Assembly: GCA_905250125.1 (NCBI GenBank)
Contig: CAJNOL010000049.1
Location: 124,001-188,000, forward strand
From: Rotaria sordida
Taxonomy: Eukaryota > Rotifera > Eurotatoria > Philodinida > Philodinidae
DNA length: 64,000 nucleotides
Reading direction: 5' to 3'
Position numbers and translations under genes: made by a program. The notes under the pieces were generated by a model. The model worked only from the letters and a program-made list of their open reading frames with translations. It was not told the origin of the DNA and did no database searches. Positions 48,264 to 61,666 of the stretch are shown piece by piece. The stretch's first letter is position 1; each line of letters opens with the position of its first letter.

Positions 48264-51200
48264 TCACCGATAACATATTAAATATTCAGCATAAGCTTGA
48301 GAATCATGATATGTTACTAAAAAAAAAAAACGAAATCAATTAAAGATCAATATTGCATAAAAAAATAATAATAATATAAAAACATACCAAAAATACTTTG
48401 ACCATCACCAGTAGTATCATAACCAGGTGGTGGAACACGCATAGCGGAATTTCCTTGAGTTGTATTACCAACGAGAACTCGAGCTAGAAAATAAAAAAAC
48501 AATTTAACTTTAATATTAAAAGATTATTTACCAAGAAACATTCGTCGAATACCATTACGATCAGGTAATGCATAACTATGACTGTACAATGAATCACGTG
48601 CAAAATAACAACCTTGTCCAAAAGCTGCAGCTAAACAAAAAAAAAGGAAATAAATCCATATTTATTTATTTATCTTCTGTCTTTTTCATATTTAATTAAC
48701 CATGTTGACCAGCATATGAACGATTAAAACATTCGACTTCAATATTTTTCGATGATCGTTCATCACAACCTAGAAAAATTCAAAAATAGAATTCAATTAA
48801 TTCATTAAATTATTTATTTAACCATGAAAAAGCCATTGTTCAGTTTGTTTATTTAATTTTTGTCGAAATTCACATTCATGTGCAGAATATTGTTTATACC
48901 ATCGTTGATTTTGTATTCGTTCTATTTGAAGTATTTGTGGTATACCATTACCATGAGTAATGGGTCGTGTTTGGCGGGATGATAATTTTGGGACTTTTAT
49001 AGTCAATGAATTTGGACCTGTTGGATGTGCATAGGAACTATTTAATCGATAGATTGGTTGTGGAAGAAAAGGAACAGAAGAAGAAGCAGGTAATGATGGT
49101 GGTAATTGTGGTGGAAGAACCATTGTATTCGTTCCAAGAGACACCGGATATCGTAAAGTTCCAAAACCATGATTTGCTGGTTGTTGATTTGTTGCAGGTA
49201 TAGTATTATTATTCATAGAAATTTGTATTGGACCAAATTGTTGTAATAATGGTGGTTGAAAATGTGCTGGAGGAGGATTATTTATTGGTGGAACAAAAAC
49301 TGATGATGGCGGTGGTGGTGGTGGTAGTGGTGGCCGTACTGATATTGGAGGCGGAACAGGAATAGGATGTTGATTTTTTAATTTTGTCCAACTTTGATGA
49401 AATTTATCAGCTACAAATTTATACTCTGTTGATTCTGGATAGAGTGTATGACGAGAAAAATTTGTTAACATTGGTAATGTCCAATATTTAGGTAAACATT
49501 GTTGGTGATTCAAAAGTAATAAATCAAAATCAAAATCATCATCATCATTATCATCATTATTATTATTACTATTTGTTGTCTATATAAATTAGAATTAAAT
49601 AATAAATAAATTCTTTTATAAGAAATTTACCTGATTACTTTTTTGTCTATTAAAATGTATTGCATGTTCAGATTCAAATAATTTTCCTTGTTGATATATT
49701 TGTATAGTTTGAATTTCGACAGGTGCTAAACGTAAATTTGATAAATCATTATGTTTTATTGGAGTACGACAAAGTGAACAAACTAAGAAAAAAAAAAGGA
49801 AAAATAAAATTAATTAATTAATTGATTAAAAAACTAACTGAGTATTTCATTTGTTGTTGTTCGTTGTCGATTAACTTCATTAGCAAAACAATCATAACAT
49901 ATTTTACAATTACAATGTAATACAAATATATTTCCATATGAATGTTGTTTTGAACATAAATCACATTTACGACGAGCTGTATCATTATTATTGATTATTA
50001 TTGTGTCATTTTGTGGTTGAACAGTAGAATTTATATCATCTGTATCTTCTGCACCATAAAGATTACTATATAATTCGAGAACTTTTTTATTTTGATAATT
50101 TTGAAATAAATGAATTTCTTCATTTGTTAATATACGAGTTTCGGACAAATCTTTATCTTGTAAATGATAACTACATAGATGACATGTCAATATTTGATCA
50201 TTGTTCATCTGTAAGAAAAGAAAAACAATATTTTCTATATGAATTTCTTTTATTTTAAGAAATTAATAAAGTTTGAATGCAGTTTTTTTTCTTGTAATAT
50301 TCTGAAGTGAATTTTGCTAATCGAGATATTATCAAATTTAGAAAAAAAAGAGTTATTTTAATCTTGGAATAGACATGAAGGTCAAGTTCTAGCAAAATAT
50401 TACATTAAATTTAAATAAAACATCACCAACAATGAAGAAGTTGAGTTTACAATCAATACCTCGAAGAAAATTCAATAGTTACTCCTGCGAATAAAAGTCT
50501 TTTACTCCTCGAATCACAATCACCAGGAATGTAGGTCAGTGGCACTACCTCCAACTCCGATTACTTGAGTGAAAAATGAGTTATTATGGATAGTATCTAT
50601 TTTTTGTTCTGAGCTTCATAACTTAAAAGGAATGCATACTAAAGTATGACCTACTTCTTATCAAGTACGTGATTAATTCTGAATATTTCTACATGAAACT
50701 AAAGTCCAGCCAATGGTCTTTCTTCTTCTCAAAAATAAGTTCGTTGGCTCGAATATTGTTGTCTCCAGATCCTGGATACTAACACAATGGTTATCAATAT
50801 GCCATTTCTCTATAAGACAACATTGGATTCTGAAACTTACAGGCAGCAAGGCCAAACTATGTAGAAAGCGTCTCTGAAAGTTTCATGTCTATTCATTCAA
50901 CTATCATTGACTTATTGGTCTTCAAAAGACACTAGGTGGATTTTTTGCGCACCGATGGTTACAATAAAATGACCACAGTTCTTGCACCGATTAATAAACT
51001 TCTACAAGACTTATATGACATCATTCATCAAAACTCCGTTTCCTCTCAAGCAATTGAAGTTGGAGTAGTGCCATTGGTCTACATTCCTAGTGGAATATGT
51101 ACACACAAATTTTCAGATCTCTAGCCCTTGTGGTGGTTAAGATCCGAGGAGAGAGAAACTTTTGTCCAGAAATGTAACTAGACATACATCAAATCCTGAT

Positions 51201-53196
51201 CAGTGTTTCACCTAGGATATGGACTGAGGGAAGGGTATTCTTTCGAAGATCAGTGTTTGCTTCTTCGGAACTTGCAATTATTGTACTACATTCTATAGAT
51301 CTGTACTTCCAAAAATAAGTGTTCACCACCGCAGAGTTTTAAGTCGTCTATCTACAAGAGGAAACCTGGATCAAATGTTAATTCTAATGTTTAAGTACAA
51401 CTATTGTATTTGTTCAATAAAATTGATCATTGAATTTAAGAGGAAAAAATATATATAAACCTCGACATCGATAGGCACTTCCCGCTACTCTCAATTCTTT
51501 ATCGAAATAGCTGAAGCTGTACTTTTTTTCACAAAGATACATCAGATACATAATCTTCAATACTTCACATGATTCAAAAAATATCCACCAGAGTCGTTCC
51601 ATCTGATGAAATACTTAATTGTTTTGAACAATGTTTCGTTAATTCTAATTAGGAATGCATCAATTCCAAGTCCACAGTTGGAATCAGTGCATATATAATT
51701 TTAATTATTGAAAACCTTCGAGTTGTCATCTTTATCAAAAAAGTCTATCATCAAATCATGCATACAGGACGGCTAGGAAAGGGAGCGAGCGTCAGTAAAA
51801 ACTGGACATATGTGTACAAGGGAAGTGGGTAAGACGTATTTCGATGTCCGGACACTTATTATGATTTCTTTATCGTTTTGTAAGCATTTTTCATGAGATT
51901 TTTTAGTTAAATTGGTTTTGATCGGTATTTTCAAAACTCTATGATATATTATCTACGGATAAATCACGTATATCAGGCGTTTGACAGAAAAATAAAAAAA
52001 AAATATATTTGAATAAATAGAATCTTTCGAAAAAGATTTAAAAAACTGGATGTTCAAGGATTAGTGAAGGGAGTTAGTCGAAGCAGAACATGAGAAAGGA
52101 TAGGGATTAACGAAAATTGCGATTTTTAGCTGCTTTATCTTCCTATTGACTAAGATCTCTCATAAATAAACTTACTTGATTTTGTAGACGTTGTTTATAA
52201 CATAATAAACATAAGGAATGATTATCATAACAATTAATAAAAAAAAAATCATCTGATCGTATTGTATTTTTACATATATCACAAATTTCTTTTGAAAAAC
52301 CTATTTTATAAGAACAAAAGAAAAAAAATTTTGATGATGAAAATTAAATTTAAAACAAAAAAATAAAAATATACCATTTGTTTGATTAAATTCTTCTATC
52401 ATTTCATAAACATCAATAGCTCTTCGATGTTTTCGTTGCCACGAACAAATAAATGATTTAATAAGTTTTTCATCAATATTTGGATTTTGTAAATGTTTAA
52501 ATAAAAATTTTGCTAATGTTGAATTATCATCATTAGTACATATTAACATATGTTGTTCATAATCATTAATTGAAACAGGACAATAACATATTTCACATGG
52601 AATTGTTAATGACCGTCCTAGACATTCATTATTATGTATAAAAAAATTATGTTGATCAATATATAAATCACATTTATCACATTTTATACGAAAATTATTT
52701 ATTTTATTATTTTTATCAATATTTATTTGAATTAATTGAAGAAGTATTTGATGATCTTTTATAGTTATTGGTAAATCATCAAGATCATCATTTTTTAATA
52801 AATAACCACAATTAATTGCTAAACATATCGGTGGTGTTTTTGTCTACAAAATATGTATAAATTATTATATTTTAAAAATTCTTTTTTTTTTCTTGTTATT
52901 TCTTCTACCTGTATATGTTTTTGTGTCCAATTAAAAATACAATTTAAACAAAAATAATGTAATGATGGACAATTAAATGTTCGTAATAATATTTCTTGTT
53001 TTCCACATGATTTACATTCTTCTTTATTTTCTTTAATATCATCAGCTACTAAATCAATTAAAATAGGTGATTGATTTGGAAGACATTGAGAATTAGATGA
53101 TGAACAATGACGTTTTGCCTGTGGTGATAAATGATCTGACTCAGTACTATCATCATCTGAATCATTTAAATCAGTTTTTGAAGATAATTGATTCAT
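48264..53196 (-). CDS. Multi-RING-like zinc-finger protein fused to a PARP catalytic domain
   Basis: Predicted mono-ADP-ribosyltransferase with N-terminal zinc fingers, 825 residues from ten exons: 53196-52909, 52843-52375, 52300-52176, 50208-49839, 49782-49631, 49579-48823, 48769-48701, 48630-48532, 48483-48388, 48316-48264. Residues 60-130 hold a RING-like set C-x2-C-x11-C-x3-H-x2-C-x2-C then C-x4-C. Further clusters follow: CDKC..HNNEC, CEICYCPVS..HMLIC, CDICKNTI..CLLC, CHLC, and CDLC..CNCKICYDC..CSLCRTPI. A proline-rich, disordered linker leads to the C-terminal PARP domain: WLFHG (NAD-binding His), CFNRSYAGQH, GQGCYFARDSLYS (Tyr), and AYAEYLICYR at the end, the layout of PARP10/14/15-type transferases. 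The ATG used is the first in frame, but the frame stays open upstream to an acceptor, so another 5' exon is possible. A 1.97-kb intron holds an inverted-repeat element. Confidence 0.82.
50477..51180. mobile_element. Inverted-repeat element in PARP-fusion intron
   Basis: Left arm about 50477-50571 and right arm about 51045-51180 are diverged reverse complements; the best block is GGAATGTAGGTCAGTGGCAC against the complement of GTGCCATTGGTCTACATTCC. It lies in the 1.97-kb intron of the PARP gene. The right arm carries an extra ~30 bp. A short open frame on the plus strand across it is not credible as a gene. Outer limits are approximate. Confidence 0.6.
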
Positions 53197-53679
53197 ATTA
53201 TCATCTAAAACTATAATTTCTAGGAGATTTATTGCTGTGAAAAAACAAATTAAAGTAAAAAAAACAAAAATGACGTAAATTTGATGTAAATTTTAAAACA
53301 AAAGTAGAATTTTTCAAAGTCGTATATCTATTGACAGATTTAAACTTAATACAAAGAACAACATACTTTTTCATTGTAGATTTACATAATCATACTTCAA
53401 TATATGTCAATAATGGGTTTTTTTCCGAGATATCTTTCTTTTTTTTGTTAAATTTCACATGACTCATATGCATATGATTCTCTTTCCATCATTCGTCAAT
53501 TAAAAATGGAAATTTCTTTCGAATTCCAATAGATTACTAGCGATATCTATCAAATTTCAATGTTTAAAGGAACATAAGAACAAAAAACAAAAACATCAAT
53601 CAGAAAATATTACATAATAATAAAAGACAAAAATTTTTTCTAATGATAGAAAGTATGACAATCTGATATAAGATAAAGT
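53197..53679. other. Spacer between nidogen 3' end and PARP-fusion 5' end
   Basis: A CACAG splice acceptor on the minus strand near 53236 precedes the first PARP-fusion exon, so a 5'-UTR or coding exon of that gene probably lies here or a spliced leader is added. No other feature. Confidence 0.35.
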
Positions 53680-56600
53680 CTAGCCAAATTGAGGTGGCGG
53701 TGGTGGTGGTGGTCGTTCACGAAGAAGACATTGTAAACCAGCATTATCAGCACATTGACAAACACGTTTAGCACGAAGACTTAAATTTGGTAAACATAAT
53801 TGACCAGCCGTACAATCATTATTTTCACTACAAACATTATTAACTAAAATAATCAAAAACAAAAAGAAAGACAAAATAGATATTAAAATCAATTTCTCAT
53901 TGTTTTCTTTACTATCATTTGGACATGAATTTTTAACTGCAACTAATCCATATAATTTTCCATTTCCACCGGATGGTAAAAGAACACTATCTGGTGTATG
54001 ACTTGGTGTTTTATCAATTCGACCAATTTTATTTCTAAATATTTATAAAAGAAAAAGAATTCAAAATAAATATTCTTATATAAATTATTTACGTTGACCA
54101 ATCTGTCCAATATGCATATTGAAGTCCATCACTAAGACCAAATATCATTGTTGTTTGATCAGCTAAAATAATACGTCGATTTGATCCATCATCTCTTACA
54201 CATTCAATTGTTTTCATTTTTGCATCTCCCCAACATAATTCTCGACGATGATGATCATAATAAAGACCATTAGGTAAACCAAGTTTATCTGAAACAAGAA
54301 TTTTACGTTCACTACCATCCATATTAGCACGTTCAATACGAGGATTTTGTCGATTCCAATCTGTCCAAAAGATATATCTTTAAAAAAAATCCAAAACAAA
54401 ACAAAATAAAATCAAAGATTATATTTCGGTTTTTTGTTTTTAAAATTCTATTTCAACAAACCCAAGTTCTGGATTAATAGCAATACCACGTGGATTTTGA
54501 ATATTTTTATCAAGAAGAACTTTACGTAGACTACCATCTAATTTAGCTACTTCCAAACGTTTTAATAATGAATCTGTCCAAAATACTAAACGTGATACCC
54601 AATCAACAGCAATACCTTCAGGACTTCCAAGTCCTAAAATTAGATAAAACAAAAAAATTTCTTATGATTTAAATTTTATTTTATTTTATTTACCACTAAG
54701 AATTATTTTTTGTTCACTACCATCATATTTCATTCGTTGTATTGTCTTTCCTGATGTATCAGTAAAATAAACAAATTGTTGACGACAATCAATCGAAATA
54801 GCCACAGCACGCATTCCTATATGTATATAATAAATCATGTGTAAAAAAAAAAAACAACATTTTTTTTTCATTTATTCTATTTACGTGGTACATAAAGAAT
54901 ACGATTATCATTATTAGTTGTTAAGCCTGATGCTGTTAAAGGTACTTTTAAAATTGTTTGTCCTTGATTAACAATTAAAAATTGTTCTTTAGGTCCACCA
55001 AGTGTTTCAGCACAACTATATTTCAAATCGATCATTTTTTTTTTTGATTCATCAAATTCAACAACAACAAAAAAAACTACTTACTGTATTCCATCACCAA
55101 CAAAACCATCTCGACATGAACAAACATTATCTTGTAGAATTGAATCATAAACACAAGCAGCTGATGGTGAACATATGGTAGCATTTTCAAGACAAGAATC
55201 TAATATTGATGAAAAAAAAAACAATTTTTTTCGTTTTTATCGAAATAAATTTCTTACGTTCATGTCGACATGTTATTCCATCACCTTTATAACCAGTTCG
55301 ACATAAACATACATGTCGATCTATACGTTCATTATATACACATTGAGCATTGGTATGACATTTATTTTCAATATTACATGAAACTACTAAAATGAAATAA
55401 ATGAAAAAAATTTTAATATATTTAATCTTCTTTTTATTTATGTTACCATCTTTAACACAAGTTGAAAATGTTGTACCATCATTAAGATATCCTGGATCAC
55501 AAACACATTTACTAAAACCTGGTCGTTGTTCATCAGGTAAACAATGTGCATTATATCCACAATCACCATCCGATGAACAAAAATGTGCTGTACATGAATA
55601 TCCATCACCATAAAAACCTGGTTTACATATACATTCATATTTTTGTGTATTTTCATTAATAAGACAATTAGCATTTATATCACAATTATAGTATTCATTA
55701 CATTGTTTTGATTTACAAATAGATTTATAATTTTCATGATCATCAACCATTTGCCAACCTTCTTTACATAAACAACGTGCTTGTCTTGTGTGTGGATCTT
55801 GTATACATGTTGAAAATTGTGGACAAATTTTTGTTGCACATGTTTCAACTAGATGAAATTTTTTTTTAAAATTATCTCTCTACTTCTTGTAAGAAAAAAA
55901 AAACAATTTCTTATTTCTCACTTTCATCGTTGATAGGTTTACAAAAAAATCCATTTCCAATATAATTTTGTTTACATTCACATGTAAAATTTCCATATGT
56001 ATTTGTACATATTGCATTTGGATGACATGGTGATTGTATACATTCATTAATATCTTTGTAACAAAAAAAAAAGAAGATAAATTAGAAGAATATGAACATA
56101 AGATTTTCATATGATTTGTTTTTTTTTTACCATCACAACGACGTGTACCATCACCAATAAAACCTAGATTACATCTACAATCATAAGAATTTTGTTCTAA
56201 ATTTGGTATACATTGAGCATAACCATGACAAGGTAATGAATCGCATGGATCAAATTTTGGAGCTAGATAAAATATGTTGTTTTCTTTTTTATATATTAAA
56301 TAATATTAATATATACACATACCTTGAGTACCAAATTTACTAATAGTAAAAAATCGAATAGTTGTATCTTCAATTGAATGATAAATATGATTATCATGAT
56401 TTGATACAACAATTTCTTTTGCTGATCGATGTGGATTATGTAGACATTCATAAAATGTTAAACTATCTTCAATTTCATAACTCATATTATAAATAATACT
56501 TGAATTAGTATCAATTTTTGATTTTAATGTATAAGTTATTAATGATTTTGCGTCATAATGACCTGTTTAATATTTTTTATATAAATATTTTAAAATAAAA

Positions 56601-58632
56601 TTTATACTAACCTAATGATCGTTTTATATATTTAATATTATTATTTCCTATTGTAACAGATAGATTTCCTTCTGGATATGGAAGACTACCATTGATATAA
56701 GTATCAACAGAAAGAACACCTGATTCAATTCCACGAAAATATTGTTCAATATTTAAAATTGTTTGTTCAGTTGTATTATCAGCTTCAAAAATACGTACCA
56801 AAGCTGAACGATTCACAACTCCACCTATTTTATAATATATAAAAATAATTTATTAATAGAAAAAAAAAATCTTCTTCTTTGTTTAACCTGTTAGAGCAAA
56901 ACCATTTTCAATAGGATCTGAAAATCGATGAATTGCACCAAATAACCAATTTATTGTATTAAATAAAGGTATTAATTGTTGAAGATTAGAATAAATTAAT
57001 GGCATATTATAAAGTGAATTATGTATTCGACCATCTTCCATATAAACATAACCTTGTAATTCAGAATCAATTTTATGACCATTAATTTCACCATTAATTT
57101 TGCCCACAACTGGATAATTTTCTATTGAAATCATTATAGAAAAATAAATAAATAAATAAAACAAAAGAATAATAATAATGAAAAATAAATTTACCAGCTC
57201 GTTCACATCGAAGTCCTGAACCCAAATAAGGAAAAAGACAACGACAACAATATCCATTGCCTTGATTTTCACATTGAGCATGACGAGAACATGTTTGACA
57301 TTCGACAGCATCTCAAATTTAACATTAAAATTCTTAGTCAAAAACATATTTTATTTTTTATAAATATATACCTGGTGGAATTGTCGTTGTAGATGGAAGT
57401 GTTGCTTGCTCATGATAAAGATTATGACGTTCTTGTTGAAACATATTCGATGAATAAGGTGCTATAGAAAAAAAAAATCAACTTGAATATATCATAACAT
57501 TTCGATTGAAGCAACCATAAACATTGTTATAGAAAAACTACATTATACTTACGTTGTACTGGTACAAAAGCTTCTTCATAATCATCATCAGTTCCTGCTG
57601 GTACTATACGAAATCTTCCATAACGACGTCGATCTCCAATTAAATAAATCCATACACCTGGTTTACCAATATTTGATTCTCTATTTATGATAGTGATATA
57701 AATATTGAAAGTTTCTTATTTACATACTTGACTAAGTTTACCATTGCTGCTCCACCTGATCCAGGTAAAACTGTTGTTTGTTGAGGTGTACCATCAGTAA
57801 AACCTGCTTCAGCATATCGATCTTCTCGACCTAATTTTGTAGGACTATAAGCTGAAATAAATTCTAATTTTGCATACATAAATATAGAATATGTTTGTAC
57901 ACCATCACTAACAATAGCGACTTGAAATGTATTTTTCTATTTGAATGAATAAAAAACAAAAAAAACCTCATAAAATTAAATATTGTTTTTTTTTTCAAAA
58001 TTATTCAAACCTTATTATATTTATCTGAAAAAGAATGAACATCTTTCCAAGTACATATTAAAATTGACTTGGGTTGAAATGTTTTTGAATTTGAAAAACC
58101 TTGTTGAATTAATTCTTTTGCTTTTTTAAGTAAATCTTCTTCTTTTGTATATCTATATAGAAAAAAAAACACAATATATATGTATGATAAACAATAAATA
58201 AATTAAGAATAAAATTTTACTTATATGTTATAGAACCATTTTTAATTGATACATCAATATCAGCCCAAAATGGTGCAATAATTGCATATCCACTATAACT
58301 TGTCAATGTTATTTGAGGAAAAAAATATGCTATTGGTAATAAAAATGATAAAAAACCATTTGTATTAACCTAAATATTTTTTTTTAGAATTTAAACAAAA
58401 AAAATAAAAGCAAAAGTCTACATACATAAACACTGTCATATGTATTTGTAATAAATGGTATTTCAGGTGAAAGAATAATTTGTTCTGAATGTGTATCATC
58501 TTCTTTTGGTAATTCAATACCATATTTATAAATAAAAAAATTTGATTCATCAATACTTTGACTATAATCATTAAAACAGAACAAAATCAAAAGACAAAAA
58601 ATTGCCTTTCGATTTGTATAAGATAAGAACAT
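53680..58632 (-). CDS. NID: Nidogen-like basement-membrane glycoprotein
   Basis: Extracellular linker protein of basement membranes (nidogen/entactin). Start ATG at 58632 gives a signal peptide ([11 protein letters not shown] core, cleavage near YSQS). Roughly twenty exons and about 1,300 residues. Order: NIDO domain ([22 protein letters not shown]; ending in [10 protein letters not shown]), a spacer, a first EGF-like module ([19 protein letters not shown]), the G2F beta-barrel ([20 protein letters not shown] to the FISKFGTQ-like end), a series of about seven EGF modules including a calcium-binding [16 protein letters not shown], then LDL-receptor YWTD-type propeller repeats ([64 protein letters not shown]). 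A Cys-rich module and a run of seven prolines end the protein. No thyroglobulin type-1 module is seen between the EGFs and propeller, unlike vertebrate nidogens. Confidence 0.9.
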
Positions 58633-59609
58633 GTTGAATATAGAAGAAGAATGATGATAATGATTTGTGTATATATAAACGCTTCGTTGTAAAATAGATG
58701 AATGAGTTGTCAATGAACGTTTGTTGCTTTTTTTCTCCTGTCTGTCTTTTACGCACTTCAATGATAATGATCAAGTAAAATACATATATATGCATATATG
58801 CATATATACGCTCAATACATTTAACGATGCAATGTGCAGCCCTTAAGATAGTGTGTGCATGCATTGCATAAAAAAAAAACACCCAGTCAATCTGATATAT
58901 GCACAACTGAATATGAATGAGAGCATATACTGTATTCTTAGCACTCGAGCATATAATAGATCAGTGTGTGTGTATGTATGTTTTAACAATGTCAGAGACT
59001 AAATACAAGTGTTCTTTTTGTTAGTCTGTCTGTATGACTACGAGAAATATTGTGATGTCATAATACAAACTTGGATGATGAATTCTACTGACTTACGTCA
59101 TTGATATATCAGACAATATTTAAATTATGCTTGATTGTATACGAATATAACTTAGACACTTTTTATTTTTATTGAATCATTATTAAAAAGAAAAGCTTCT
59201 AAAACAAAATGTGATTGAACATTTTTTTGATAGGAATATTAGTTTATCGTCTTCTACTTTTTTTTGTAAACATTTTCATTAAATGATTATCCTTCGAATG
59301 ATTTATTTTGTGAGCATAGACATAACTAAATATATATTCAAGTCTTACAAATACATTGAAATATTATATGTTTGATTAAACATAAAATTATCATTCGAAG
59401 AAGAAACAAGACTTGAAAACAATAATAACAATTATCATAATCATATGACGACGACAATAATTCTTATAATCTATTCGATTATAAATATTGAATATAATCA
59501 AATAATGTGCTGATTCATTGGTATTCTTTAACAACCACTATTTTTTACAATAAATTATACTATAGCAATTTTTTAATTAAACAAATATTTGATCTATTAA
59601 ACGAAGAAG

Positions 59610-60275
59610 ATAAATTACGCGCACCCATACTCAACGTCTTAATAGTCATTGTTTCTACATCGATGGATACTAGCAACGAGAATGATGTAACGAAAAGTAG
59701 TCGACTTCAAGATGCGGAAGATCATTTATGAAGTTAAGCTCTGCCGAAACAAGTGCACACTGAACAAGAACAACAACAGCAGAAATAAAAAATATGAAAA
59801 GTCAAGGATATCCGACGCTGCAACGTTACTGACATGATCTCCTTGCATAAGGCTTAGAACCGATGACACACACACGGGCTTGAAACATGCGGAAGACAAT
59901 ACTCGAGTCGATGAGAAAAATGTCGAAATCAAAGAGATGGATGCAGTTGTGTCAATTTTACTGCTCGAGTAGGTACTTCATTTTTTTCATTCAAATAAAA
60001 AGCTCTGATGTCCTCTATCCTAATTCGAATAGGTCCTGTTATCAATCAATGACGACGATAATGGTCGTCATGATGAAAACAAGAAGATGATGATGAAAAT
60101 GTCACGCAAAGACAAACGAGATCCATCAGTCAACTATCTATTTCACAACCTTCAACATCGTACAAAACTGGATCACGTAAAGAACGATCAAATCGTTTTT
60201 GTAAATGTAATCAGTTATGAAACCTTGAAAGCATTCTTGAAAATACCAATAAATTCTTTCAGAAATTTTTTCTAA
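59610..60275 (+). other. Possible decayed coding sequence, unidentified
   Basis: Short open stretches with coding-like composition (for instance EDNTRVDEKNVEIKEMDAV near 59892-59950 and a frame from about 60035 to 60273 containing DKRDPSVNYLFHNLQHRTK) lie in different frames and are separated by stops without clear splice sites. This could be a degraded gene copy or chance; no family was recognised. Confidence 0.2.
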
Positions 60276-60714
60276 TATCGCTTCGTATTTCGTCTGAACC
60301 TCTTATAAGGAATATTCGACACCATTTATTAGGCTATTTTCAACCTTCTTCAACTCTTCAATGGTTCGCAACCGGTTGCAAATTCTGAAACCCTTCTTAA
60401 GGCTTATTACTTCTATAAGCTCATCCAAGTGAAAGAGCCAAAATCGTTAACAGCCATACACGGATGTATCACGATTGTATACTGCTCGTGTTTGACTACT
60501 TCAGTACCAAAAATATTGCGATCATATTTTGTCATGTGACAATAGCTCAATACGGTAGAAATCGACTATCGTTTATAATGACCATATATATTCATTTTAT
60601 ACAAACATCTATATCGCTTCATGCACATTCTGTGTAGTAGTTATGATTAGCTGTCGTTTACGTTTACCATAAATTTGCTATTTCTGTAAACGACATTCTA
60701 AAAATGTCATAGAC

Positions 60715-60913
60715 ATGCGATTAGAATCATTGAATGACGGAGCGTCCGAAACAGAATTATTTCCTGGTAAGTTCAGTAATTCTTTCGTCAGTTTTTGACA
60801 ATAACTCCCACTATCAATTTACTGAAGGTCCTTCAGGTCGAAGTCAGTTTATTAGATATGATTCGGCTCTTCTCAGTACTCATTTTGCACTGTTGAAACT
60901 GATCTTATTCTAA
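60715..60913 (+). CDS. Putative two-exon gene fragment
   Basis: An ATG at 60715 opens MRLESLNDGASETELFP, ending at a good donor (G|GTAAGT at 60766-60767). A 61-bp intron, typical for this genome, ends in AG at 60827, and the frame continues in phase as GPSGRSQFIRYDSALLSTHF with a hydrophobic end before a stop at 60911. About 45 residues only. The splice fit argues it is or was a real gene 5' end; the stop so soon after suggests truncation. The family is not recognised. Confidence 0.3.
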
Positions 60914-61642
60914 TTTTCTATTTGATCTGATAGCGAGCTTCTCACAAGATCCTATTGTATTATGATAAAATGAAAACTAGAGATCCTACTTTCTAGAAAA
61001 ATATGAAATAAAATATGTAGTTGAAAGAAATATTTTGTTTTTTTTTTCTAATATTAATACTTTATAGGATTGATGATGCTCTTAATGATTTGGGGTTATT
61101 AAAGAAAAATATGTATCAAGCAAAGTTCGAATTTAGACAAATTAAACAGAATTTTTAAAAGATTTAAAAAAATAAAAAATCGAAAAAGATGAGCATAGAG
61201 AAGACGTCTCATCTATTTATATTAAGTTATGTTCAACTTTAATTGAAATTTAACTAAATGCAGGAAGTTGTAGAGTTCACAAGTTTATTCAATTGAAATC
61301 TGGTTTGTCTTAGCAAGTTTCAACTGAAAACAAAGAAAAATGTTGTTTATTTATGATATGTAAAGTATAAATATATTATGCTTTTAAATTTTGTTGATTT
61401 ATTTCTAAACCAAAAAAAAAAAACTAAAGGATTTGTTAGCTGTTGTATTCTCTGTGGTAGAAAATAATAGCTGCCTTCTCTTAGAATCTCATACTCCAAA
61501 AATTCAAAGTGTTAATTTGCTTATTCATAGCAATACTTTCGAAAATCATTTTTGATGTCAACATTGAATAAATCATTGATGCATGTATTACAGTATTAAT
61601 CAGCAGGGATGTGACCGTGAGAAGAAAGGGTACGTACTCCGT

Positions 61643-61666
61643 CCCCCCCCCCCCCCCCCCCCCCCC
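61643..61666. repeat. Homopolymer of 24 C
   Basis: Uninterrupted run of C in otherwise AT-rich DNA; possible assembly or sequencing length error. Confidence 0.9.

Noticed and set aside
50936..51124. 62-codon plus-strand frame in the PARP-fusion intron
   Set aside because: Covers the right arm of the inverted-repeat element; no family recognised.
55401..55674. Other-frame open reading frames in the nidogen EGF region
   Set aside because: Shadows of the Cys-rich EGF exons, which are in a different frame and have clear module spacing.
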